DNA of 11,247 nt, from assembly GCA_013287095.1 (NCBI GenBank), contig JABDEJ010000073.1, positions 1 to 11,247 on the forward strand. The letters are read 5' to 3'. Each line of letters starts with the position of its first letter. Within the stretch, counting starts at the first letter, position 1. Positions 1-6,003 of this stretch are shown piece by piece. Under the pieces are notes generated by a model that was not told the origin of the DNA, did no database searches, and saw only the letters and a program-made list of their open reading frames with translations. A program made the position numbers and the translations under genes. Source of the DNA: Bacteroidota bacterium (GTDB lineage Bacteria > Bacteroidota > Bacteroidia > CAILMK01).

Positions 1-1094
1 GAAGAAGCAGTTGTACCCATAACTACCAGGTTATTACTCTTATCCACCACCATGCTATGCGGCTGTTCATTTCCCTTTTTCCCGCCAAGGTAGGTTGCAA
101 AAATCAGGCTCTTGCCATCAGGTGAATATTTAAGGATACCGGCATCACGCGCAAAAAAACCCATGACTTCAAGATCCGGGGAAGTGGATTTAGCACTGTA
201 ATTCGTTCCTCCGGCAAAAGTGCCCTGAAAGGCACCACTTGTAACGGGGAAACCTGCGTCAAAAACAACTCCACCTGAATAACCATCCCCGAGGCTGTCA
301 TACGTTGCTGTAAATCCCCAATTGTCAGCGGTAGAACCAGAATAGGTTGAAAATATTACTAAAGGATCTATAATAAGCGGCTTTGTTTTGTCATAGCCAA
401 GCGGAAATTCAAAACTTTCTACATTGCCATTCACGATATTAAAAAAACAGGGGACGGCAACTTTCTCTTCATTAATTAATTGATAGGCATAAGGGCTTTT
501 CTCGACAATATTCACCAAGGCGCTGTTGATCCAAAGATCACCATCTTTTATATAGACACTATCAGCGCCTTTTATCCTTATTTTTATGGATGTAGGGTCT
601 GCGCCGGGTTGAACGGTATAAGTATATTCCAGGTCAGAACCTTCAGCGCTCAGGGCAAGATTGATTCCCTGATATAGGTTAGTGTAATTAAAATCTGAAT
701 AGGCCTTCACCCCTGATTTCCATTGGGAGGGATCGTTTCCAATATAATAATTGTAGTATTCAGGGTCTTGGTTTTGAAGGTTTGTTTCGACATTTGAGTT
801 AGCGTCTATCCAATCAAGAAAAAAAGCCTGCCCATGGACGGTAGATGTATCAATCCTATAAGGATCGGCATGAAATGATTCTACATCCCTGGCATTTAAA
901 AAACCATACCTCACCTGGTTTTTACAAAGGAAAATAGCGCCCGATTTGATACTGGCACGGGACAGAACCCCGACATCCCATTGCCCCATATTCTGGATAA
1001 ACCTGCCCTGTGCGCTTATATTAGGGCCATACAATAGGGCAAACAATGCAAATGGCAATATTCCAACATAAAATGCCCAATTTCTGGTGTTCAT
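1..1094 (-). CDS. Secreted SBBP/DUF7948-type beta-propeller protein, N-terminal part (runs off left edge)
   Basis: An uninterrupted reading frame of 364 codons starts with ATG at 1092-1094 and has no stop before the window edge, so the C-terminus is missing. Residues 1-29 form a signal peptide (MNTR, a long hydrophobic stretch, then ISAQ), so the product is exported. Residues 31-40 read RFIQNMGQWD, matching the F-x-x-N-x-G-Q opening of the N-terminal domain (DUF7948 type, from memory) found ahead of SBBP repeats. A DPEYYNYYIGND segment and a D-K-T-K-x-L-I-I-D-P segment near residue 243 match equivalent positions in the protein at 2787-5828, so the two are paralogues. The last visible residues (AGILKYSPDGKSLIFATYLGG and onward) look like the first SBBP repeat. 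By analogy the missing end may carry more repeats and a T9SS tail. Function is unknown; such proteins are generally thought to be surface or extracellular. It is divergent from serS. Confidence 0.85.
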   Translation of the reverse strand, partial: MNTRNWAFYVGILPFALFALLYGPNISAQGRFIQNMGQWDVGVLSRASIKSGAIFLCKNQVRYGFLNARDVESFHADPYRIDTSTVHGQAFFLDWIDANSNVETNLQNQDPEYYNYYIGNDPSQWKSGVKAYSDFNYTNLYQGINLALSAEGSDLEYTYTVQPGADPTSIKIRIKGADSVYIKDGDLWINSALVNIVEKSPYAYQLINEEKVAVPCFFNIVNGNVESFEFPLGYDKTKPLIIDPLVIFSTYSGSTADNWGFTATYDSLGDGYSGGVVFDAGFPVTSGAFQGTFAGGTNYSAKSTSPDLEVMGFFARDAGILKYSPDGKSLIFATYLGGKKGNEQPHSMVVDKSNNLVVMGTTAS

Positions 1095-1116
1095 GACTGT
1101 TTTAGCAGTAAACTAT

Positions 1117-1143
1117 CAAATTTAACAAACATTTTCATACAAA
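1117..1143 (-). promoter_or_regulatory. Candidate Bacteroidota promoter for the 1-1094 gene
   Basis: On the minus strand a perfect TAnnTTTG -7 box (TAAATTTG) lies at 1124-1117. A TTTG that could serve as the -33 element lies at 1143-1140, with 15 bases between them, slightly shorter than usual. Transcription would begin near 1110, giving a leader of about 16 bases before the ATG. No Shine-Dalgarno sequence is present. The call rests on the consensus match and position only. Confidence 0.55.
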
Positions 1144-1160
1144 AGTGGCAATACAATAAA

Positions 1161-1255
1161 GGAACCTCTAAAAACCCTTTTTTATAGCCTCATAATTCCT
1201 TGCTCTCGCAAGGAACTCCCAAAAGAGAAGGTAAATGGTAAGTTTTAGAGGTTCC
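1161..1255. mobile_element. 95-base element with perfect 13-base terminal inverted repeats (MITE-like)
   Basis: GGAACCTCTAAAA at 1161-1173 is the exact reverse complement of TTTTAGAGGTTCC at 1243-1255. Between the arms sits a perfect hairpin with an 8-base stem and 4-base loop, TTCCTTGC-TCTC-GCAAGGAA, at 1196-1215. Inverted ends, a small non-coding body and an intergenic location fit a miniature transposon or a REP-like element. No clean target-site duplication is visible: the flanks are ATAAA on the left and CTAAA on the right. Its right half also supplies the ATG at 1235 that spuriously extends the serS frame. A structured regulatory region is the alternative explanation. Confidence 0.5.
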
Positions 1256-1270
1256 CTAAAATCTTTGCTA

Positions 1271-1278
1271 TATTTTTG
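1271..1278 (+). promoter_or_regulatory. Candidate -7 box for serS
   Basis: TATTTTTG matches the Bacteroidota TAnnTTTG -7 consensus. Transcription would start near 1285, about 16 bases before the ATG at 1301. No convincing -33 TTG is seen at the expected distance; that position falls inside the right arm of the inverted-repeat element (1243-1255). Confidence 0.5.
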
Positions 1279-1300
1279 TACCCAATTAACAGATTTTACC

Positions 1301-2569
1301 ATGCTTACTTTAACATATATACGTGAAAACAGGGAAGAAGTAGTCCGTCGTCTTCAAATAAAAAACTTTAAAGGCGTAGAGCTTGTGGATAATATTGTCG
1401 CACTTGATGCTATGCGGCGAAAACTGCAAAAAGAAATGGACGACAATCTTGCCGAATCGAACAGGTTGTCGAAAGAAATTGGTGTCTTGTTCAAGGAAGG
1501 TAGGAAAGAAGATGCGGACATACTTAAAGAAAAGACTGTTACCCTTAAAGACAGTTCCAGGCAGATCCAGGAAAAGTTGGAGCTCACTGAAAAAGAACAA
1601 AATGAGATGCTGGTCTTATTGCCTAATCTTCCTCATACATCCGTAAAGCCAGGCTTTGCTGCAGAGGATAATGAGGTGGTACACACATCAGGTGAAACTG
1701 ATATCGTTGGAGAAAATGCCCTTCCACATTGGGACCTGGCCAAAAAATATGACCTGATTGATTTTGAACTGGGTAATAAAATTGCAGGTGCCGGATTTCC
1801 TGTTTATAAAGGCAAAGGTGCCAAACTACAGAGGGCTCTTATCAATTTCTTCCTTGATGAAGCTGCAAAACAAGGATATTTAGAAATTGAACCTCCCATT
1901 TTGATAAATGAAGCAAGCGGTTTCGGAACAGGACAACTCCCTGATAAAGAAGGACAAATGTACTTTGTAGAAAAAGACGGTATGTATCTTATTCCTACCG
2001 CAGAAGTACCTCTGACCAATATTTACAGGGATGTAATTGTAAAAGAAGAAGAGCTGCCAATAAAATTGACGGCCTATACCCCTTGCTTCAGGCGGGAAGC
2101 CGGTTCTTATGGCAAAGACGTACGTGGTCTGAACCGTCTGCATCAGTTTGATAAAGTGGAAATTGTACAAATCGCACACCCGGATAAATCTTATGGCATC
2201 CTTGAACACATGAAGGATTACGTAGCCGGGTTGATCGAAAAACTGGGCCTCCCCTATCGCATTCTCAAACTCTGTGGCGGGGATATGAGTTTTACTTCTG
2301 CACTTACTTATGACATGGAAGTATATTCAGCTGCCCAAAAAAGATGGCTTGAAGTGAGCTCTGTTTCTAATTTTGAAAATTTCCAGGCCAACCGTGCAAA
2401 AATCAGATTCAAAGACAAAGAAGGAAAATCCATTTTGGCTCATACACTTAACGGCAGCGCCTTAGCATTACCGCGCATCGTAGCTGCAATTCTCGAAAAC
2501 AACCAGGATGAAGATGGGATCAATATTCCAAAAGTACTGGTGCCATATACAGGGTTTGAGAGGATTTGA
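1301..2569 (+). CDS. serS: Seryl-tRNA synthetase
   Basis: This cytoplasmic class II aminoacyl-tRNA synthetase charges tRNA-Ser with serine using ATP. The 422-residue length is normal for the family. Residues 1 to about 110 form the N-terminal domain with the helical arm (charged, coiled-coil-like, about 28-103) that grips the tRNA-Ser long variable arm. The catalytic core follows: TAEVPLT at 233-239 (serine-binding TxE motif), motif 2 from C262-F263-R264-R265-E266 to HQFDKVE (281-287), and motif 3 with NGSALALPR at 384-392 and ILENNQ at 397-402. The frame is open back to an ATG at 1235, but the start chosen is 1301. SerRS proteins begin with an M-L-x-x-x-x-I-R-E-N sequence exactly here, the extra 22 residues derive from the inverted-repeat element, and the promoter box at 1271 lies between the two starts. 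There is no Shine-Dalgarno sequence. It appears monocistronic and converges on the gene at 2787-5828. Confidence 0.97.
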   Translation: MLTLTYIRENREEVVRRLQIKNFKGVELVDNIVALDAMRRKLQKEMDDNLAESNRLSKEIGVLFKEGRKEDADILKEKTVTLKDSSRQIQEKLELTEKEQNEMLVLLPNLPHTSVKPGFAAEDNEVVHTSGETDIVGENALPHWDLAKKYDLIDFELGNKIAGAGFPVYKGKGAKLQRALINFFLDEAAKQGYLEIEPPILINEASGFGTGQLPDKEGQMYFVEKDGMYLIPTAEVPLTNIYRDVIVKEEELPIKLTAYTPCFRREAGSYGKDVRGLNRLHQFDKVEIVQIAHPDKSYGILEHMKDYVAGLIEKLGLPYRILKLCGGDMSFTSALTYDMEVYSAAQKRWLEVSSVSNFENFQANRAKIRFKDKEGKSILAHTLNGSALALPRIVAAILENNQDEDGINIPKVLVPYTGFERI

Positions 2570-2573
2570 TGCT

Positions 2574-2620
2574 CCGTGGGTTTCACCCACGGTTATTCAT
2601 ATTCAACCCTTTCAGGGTTG
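2574..2620 (-). repeat. REP-like double-hairpin unit A (47 bases)
   Basis: Two hairpins are joined by an 11-base linker. The first is CCGTGGGT-TTC-ACCCACGG (2574-2592), a perfect 8-base stem. The second is CAACCCT-TTC-AGGGTTG (2604-2620), a perfect 7-base stem. Both loops are TTC on the plus strand and GAA on the minus strand. The unit starts five bases after the serS stop and could help end transcription, although no T-run follows it. It matches unit B at 36 of 47 positions. The minus orientation is assigned from the GAA loops. Confidence 0.75.
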
Positions 2621-2669
2621 TTGGATTAAATTATACGTAAATGATGCCCTTGTGTAAAGAAGCTGATAA

Positions 2670-2716
2670 GAAGCCTGAAAGGCTTCAACGTGCATAACCG
2701 CGGGTGAAATCCGTGG
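2670..2716 (+). repeat. REP-like double-hairpin unit B (47 bases, inverted copy)
   Basis: This is the reverse-orientation partner of unit A, 49 bases away. Hairpin GAAGCCT-GAA-AGGCTTC (2670-2686) has a perfect 7-base stem, and CCGCGGGT-GAA-ATCCGTGG (2698-2716) has an 8-base stem with two G-T wobbles. Three stem pairs differ from unit A on both sides at once and keep pairing. The wobbles pair only on the strand with GAA loops, suggesting this strand is the folded form. Confidence 0.75.
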
Positions 2717-2735
2717 AAAGCAATCACACTTTCTA

Positions 2736-2757
2736 CAACCCTGAATGGGGTTGAACA
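2736..2757 (+). repeat. Partial third copy of the REP-like unit
   Basis: A CAACCC...GGGGTTG hairpin (2736-2753), followed by AACA, corresponds in reverse complement to the second hairpin and adjoining linker of unit A, with one extra base in the loop region. The other hairpin is missing. It lies 30 bases past the stop codon of the 2787-5828 gene and may act as that gene's 3' hairpin. Confidence 0.55.
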
Positions 2758-2786
2758 TCTTTAGGAACCAACTTTCCCATCTACTT

Positions 2787-5700
2787 CTAATGAAAAATCG
2801 AACCCAACTGTATGATCTGTTTTGTAATGACATTGTTATCACTCATAAAGACGATCATGTACATTCCCGGACGGGTCCCAAGAGTAGCCGCATTATAACT
2901 GATAGTATATGCCCCAACAGGTTGGTTTTTATCCAATAAGGTACAAATTTCCCTTCCTATAGCGTCGTTTACTTTTATTCTTACACGGGCCGGATTAGGT
3001 AGGGTATAATTTATCTGCGCCTGAGTGCTGAATGGATTTGGGAAAAAATCCAGGTTCAAATGGTTAATAACCCATATCGTTGAATCGAAATGATTCATAC
3101 AACCGTGGTTGCTGGTAATAGTTAAACCAACCTTATATTGCCCATCCTTTTGATAGACATGCGTAACCGGATTGCCTGTTTGCACTTCATTATCCCCAAA
3201 AGACCAATCATAATGAGATGCCGGATAGTTATTATCAATCGCTGTAAAAACTTGTTTATCAGACCCCAGGTTCGAAGTAACCCAATGAGCATTAGGGATT
3301 TCTGTTCTAAAAATCAAAATAGCTGTATCATTTCCCGGCATTGAATCTGTCTTTCCATTAGGATTGCTTGTCCATACAATAATGGTATCCTCACCAGCAG
3401 GAAAAGAATAATTGCCAATATCAACCGATACCGCACTATCCGACAAAAGACTACCTGACCATTGATATGGGGTTTGGAGTTTACCTTTTATTTTCCAGCC
3501 GATGGTGACGAAATTGAGGGTGTCAAATCCATAGTTTTTAAGATTTACCATAACAGGATCATTACCGAGACAAACTGAATCAACTGAAGTATATAAAATG
3601 CCTGCATCATAAGTTATTGGGAAAAAGAGTTCTGCAATAAAAGCATCATCGTTACCATTATAGTTTGACTGAAATGCACCAGAGCTCGCAATTTGAGAAG
3701 TACTGCTTGTGGTCCCAGTAACACATACCTTATCAGAATTATCATCCATAATGCCATAAGCATAATCATAACCGGAACCTCCATAATAAGAACTCCAAAT
3801 ACGACTACCTAAAGAAGAGAATTCAGCAAGAAACGCATCAATCGAACCACCAAAACTGGACTGATATGCTCCCCAACTGGAGATACCAGATGTGCTTGAT
3901 GTTTCTCCCCCAATAAATATATTTCCAACGGTATTTATTGCAATACAATGCCCGACATCCGTACTCGGCCCTCCATAATAAGTACTCCAGGTAATATTTC
4001 CGACCGAAGAAAATTTTGCAAGAAAAGCATCATATCCGCCTCCATTATTCGTCATGTATGAACCGGCAGTTGCAATATCGGACGTACTTGTCGTACATCC
4101 CGTAACATATACATTATCACAGCCATCTGTGGCTATCCCACCTGCTTGATCATCATTATTCCCCCCAAAATAAGTGCTCCACAAACGGCTGCCTGATGAA
4201 GAAAATTTTGCAATAAAAACATCCTCTCCTCCTCCAATTTTCGTCTGATAGGCACCCGAACTGGCTATCCCAGAAGTGCTTGATGCTCGACCAGTAATAT
4301 AAACATTGCCTGAGTTATCAATAGCTATAGCATCACTTAAATCATTTTGGCTCCCTCCAAAATAAGTGCCCCAGATAAGGTTGCCTGACGAAGAAAATTT
4401 TGCAAGAAAGGAATTCAAATAATTAGTTGAGATACCTCCATAACTTGTCTGGTAAGCACCAGTAGTTGCAATACCGGTGGCACTCCGAGTGATTCCAGTA
4501 ACATACACATTGCCAAAAAGGTCTGTCGTTAATGCTTCTCCTATTTCGGCACCGCTTCCTCCATAATATGTGCCCCAAACCCTAAGTCCCGATGACGAAA
4601 ATTTTGCAATAAAGCAGGTCTCCATGTGATTAGGAACACAACCATTTATTGTTTGATATGCGCCTGACGTTGCAATATCTGAAGTACTACCAGTACATCC
4701 CGTTATAAACACATCGCCAGAAATATCTGCCATTACACTCATAGATTCTTCCTGACCTGATCCGCCAAAATATGTACTCCATATCCTGTTTCCGTTAGTT
4801 GAAAATTTAGCAATAAATGCATCTTGAATTCCACCATAGATTGTTTGATATGCACCTGAACTGGCTATATCTGCAGTGCTCATTGTACTTCCAGTAATAT
4901 AGACATTATCAGAAACATCAACAGATAAGCTTGACTGCAACTCATCCCCATTTCCCCCGAAATATGTCCCCCAGTGCAGGGACGGGTCTATTACTAAAGT
5001 TTTGGTCCTATCATATTTGGCTATTACAAAGCTTATTTGATTGTTTTTTAAGATAAAATGGCTTTCGATTTTTGTGGCAATATTCCCGGATTGGGCGGGG
5101 GTGAACCCCGCCCCTACATTGTTGGCGATGCCCTGATAGGTGTATGGCGCTGATTCCTCCATTTTCCCAAAAGCCAAAGAATATTCAATCCCTGAATCTT
5201 TTAATTCTTTAATGCGCTCTAATCCCTTCCATTGAATCTGAATATCACTTACTTTTCCGCCGGGATATATCACAAATTCATATTTCATGCCGCCTTCTTT
5301 GGCATGAAGGACCATGTCTATGTGGGGATAGATTGATTTGTAAGTGATGGCTTTATAGGTGTGAACATTGGTGATACCAATGTCTGCATTTCCGGTCGTG
5401 TAGTAGTTTTCGTAATATTCCTGTTGGGCGGAGGGGAGGATTTGGGCGGAGGGATTGGAGTTTAATAATACAAGATCGGCACGGTTTGTGGTGAGATTTG
5501 ATGGCTGAACCTTCTCCTGACCAAATCCCCCTGCCCCCTTTGGAAGGGGGAATCCTGACGGCAGACTGGTTGCTTCTGATATATGATCCTGATTTGCTTC
5601 CGGTTTCATAAATACAAAACTGATTTTACCTGGCTGGCAATAAACATTTGCACCTCCCTGGTGACTGTAATATTTTATATCCGAGGCTGCCAATTGCCCT

Positions 5701-5828
5701 TTGTTTTCAACAAAGCAGGCCTGGTGGGTTTTAAAATTCTGAATCTTTGGCATGGAAGAATTACCCGCAAAAAGGGTATTCACACCAAATACGGCAATAA
5801 AAACCAATATCTTCCCTAAGCAGTTCAT
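2787..5828 (-). CDS. Secreted SBBP-repeat protein with PKD-like domain and T9SS sorting tail
   Basis: A complete 1013-residue exported protein. Residues 1-22 are a signal peptide. Residues about 38-285 form the N-terminal domain (FVENKGQ at 39-45; DRTKTLVIDP at 273-282) shared with the gene at 1-1094. Seven SBBP repeats begin at W286, W350, W418, W486, W550, W614 and W678. Each opens with W-x-x-Y-x-G-G, continues with NVYITG-like and IASSGAYQT-like motifs, and ends with F-I-A-K-F-S; they probably form a beta-propeller. Residues about 740-840 resemble a CARDB-type adhesive domain. Residues 845-921 are PKD-like (YDWSFGD at 873-879, HVYQKDGQY at 890-898). Residues 925-1010 are a T9SS type A sorting domain (FFPNPF at 928-933), so the protein should cross the outer membrane and be attached or released. 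Residues 89-107 and 237-247 are encoded by inserted palindromic DNA. The ligand and role are unknown. Confidence 0.92.
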   Translation of the reverse strand: MNCLGKILVFIAVFGVNTLFAGNSSMPKIQNFKTHQACFVENKGQLAASDIKYYSHQGGANVYCQPGKISFVFMKPEANQDHISEATSLPSGFPLPKGAGGFGQEKVQPSNLTTNRADLVLLNSNPSAQILPSAQQEYYENYYTTGNADIGITNVHTYKAITYKSIYPHIDMVLHAKEGGMKYEFVIYPGGKVSDIQIQWKGLERIKELKDSGIEYSLAFGKMEESAPYTYQGIANNVGAGFTPAQSGNIATKIESHFILKNNQISFVIAKYDRTKTLVIDPSLHWGTYFGGNGDELQSSLSVDVSDNVYITGSTMSTADIASSGAYQTIYGGIQDAFIAKFSTNGNRIWSTYFGGSGQEESMSVMADISGDVFITGCTGSTSDIATSGAYQTINGCVPNHMETCFIAKFSSSGLRVWGTYYGGSGAEIGEALTTDLFGNVYVTGITRSATGIATTGAYQTSYGGISTNYLNSFLAKFSSSGNLIWGTYFGGSQNDLSDAIAIDNSGNVYITGRASSTSGIASSGAYQTKIGGGEDVFIAKFSSSGSRLWSTYFGGNNDDQAGGIATDGCDNVYVTGCTTSTSDIATAGSYMTNNGGGYDAFLAKFSSVGNITWSTYYGGPSTDVGHCIAINTVGNIFIGGETSSTSGISSWGAYQSSFGGSIDAFLAEFSSLGSRIWSSYYGGSGYDYAYGIMDDNSDKVCVTGTTSSTSQIASSGAFQSNYNGNDDAFIAELFFPITYDAGILYTSVDSVCLGNDPVMVNLKNYGFDTLNFVTIGWKIKGKLQTPYQWSGSLLSDSAVSVDIGNYSFPAGEDTIIVWTSNPNGKTDSMPGNDTAILIFRTEIPNAHWVTSNLGSDKQVFTAIDNNYPASHYDWSFGDNEVQTGNPVTHVYQKDGQYKVGLTITSNHGCMNHFDSTIWVINHLNLDFFPNPFSTQAQINYTLPNPARVRIKVNDAIGREICTLLDKNQPVGAYTISYNAATLGTRPGMYMIVFMSDNNVITKQIIQLGSIFH
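3624..4973 (-). repeat. Seven tandem coding repeats (SBBP), 192-204 base period
   Basis: The repeats are visible at DNA level as a recurring W-x-T-Y-x-G-G segment every 192 bases (64 codons), or 204 bases (68 codons) for copies 2 and 3. The four extra codons in copies 2 and 3 fall at the same place, between the AYQT motif and the F-I/L-A-K-F strand (GCVPNHMETC and ISTNYLNS regions). This points to internal duplication of a neighbouring pair or to a variable loop. Similarity among copies suggests expansion by recombination. Confidence 0.85.
5093..5113. repeat. Intragenic GC-rich palindrome translated in frame
   Basis: GGGCGGGG at 5093-5100 pairs perfectly with CCCCGCCC at 5106-5113 across a 5-base loop, in otherwise AT-leaning coding sequence. 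It is translated as part of VGAGFTPAQ (residues 238-246) in the SBBP protein. The sequence resembles the dispersed GTAGGGGCGGG-type palindromes I recall from many bacterial genomes, so an in-frame insertion is likely. Confidence 0.6.
5424..5453. repeat. 12-base direct repeat in coding sequence
   Basis: TTGGGCGGAGGG occurs at 5424-5435 and again at 5442-5453, an 18-base period. On the minus strand it encodes two PSAQ tetrapeptides (PSAQILPSAQ, about residues 126-135). It looks like a small in-frame duplication in the poorly conserved part of the N-terminal domain. Confidence 0.6.
5527..5555. repeat. Intragenic C-rich/G-rich palindromic repeat translated in frame
   Basis: CCCCCTT (5534-5540) pairs with AAGGGGG (5544-5550) around a 3-base loop, preceded by another CCCCCT run at 5527-5532. 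Read on the minus strand it gives FPLPKGAGGFG (residues 93-103). This resembles a common intergenic repeat of Bacteroidota and other bacteria (CCCCCTT...AAGGGGGCAGGGGGA type, recognised from memory). It appears to have inserted in frame in the N-terminal region. Confidence 0.6.
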
Positions 5829-5841
5829 TCCTATAGTCTCT

Positions 5842-5869
5842 CAAAGTTAGGGATAAGACGAATGCTAAA
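5842..5869 (-). promoter_or_regulatory. Candidate promoter for the 2787-5828 gene
   Basis: TAACTTTG, a perfect TAnnTTTG -7 box, lies at 5849-5842 on the minus strand. A TTTA resembling the -33 TTTG lies at 5869-5866. Transcription would start near 5835, leaving only about 7 bases before the ATG at 5826-5828, an almost leaderless message without a Shine-Dalgarno sequence. Confidence 0.5.
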
Positions 5870-5898
5870 GATAAATGGTTGTTTGGGGACAGTTGTGT

Positions 5899-5929
5899 AA
5901 GTTGACAACTTTCCAAAAGTTGCCAACTT
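5899..5929. repeat. 31-base near-perfect palindrome in divergent intergenic region
   Basis: AAGTTG-A-CAACTTT, loop CCA, AAAGTTG-C-CAACTT forms a hairpin of 13 base pairs with one mismatch (5905 against 5923). Each half is itself a smaller palindrome, so four AAGTTG/CAACTT half-sites alternate. It lies between two divergent promoters, so a terminator role is unlikely. A dispersed repeat, or a binding site for a dimeric regulator of both genes, are the options. Confidence 0.6.
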
Positions 5930-5979
5930 TGAACATTGGTATAATATCTGCTCTAATGGGCGGGATGGAAAAATAGCGT

Positions 5980-5987
5980 TAATTTTG
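5980..5987 (+). promoter_or_regulatory. Candidate -7 box for the OmpA-family lipoprotein gene
   Basis: TAATTTTG matches TAnnTTTG. Transcription would begin near 5994, about 10 bases before the ATG at 6004. No clear -33 TTG is seen. An AGAG just before the ATG is a very weak ribosome-binding match. Confidence 0.4.
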
Positions 5988-6003
5988 TGAAAACAAACAA
6001 GAG

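Noticed and set aside
480..677. Small plus-strand open frame over the first gene
   Set aside because: It lies antisense to a 364-codon uninterrupted frame with signal peptide and family motifs, and its product has no recognisable feature.
1235..1300. Longer serS with 22 extra N-terminal residues
   Set aside because: The extension is encoded by the inverted-repeat element and the promoter region. SerRS homology starts exactly at the ATG at 1301.
2574..2592. Classical rho-independent terminator for serS
   Set aside because: The stem is strong, but no T-run follows and the hairpin belongs to a repeated unit, so it is called a repeat with only a possible terminating role.
2612..2842. Minus-strand small open frame over the repeat region after serS
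   Set aside because: It is generated by the hairpin repeats and overlaps the end of the SBBP gene in another frame. No start signal or homology is apparent.
3624..4973. CRISPR-like or satellite array
   Set aside because: The 192-204 base period is coding sequence for SBBP protein repeats, with no short identical repeats separated by unique spacers.
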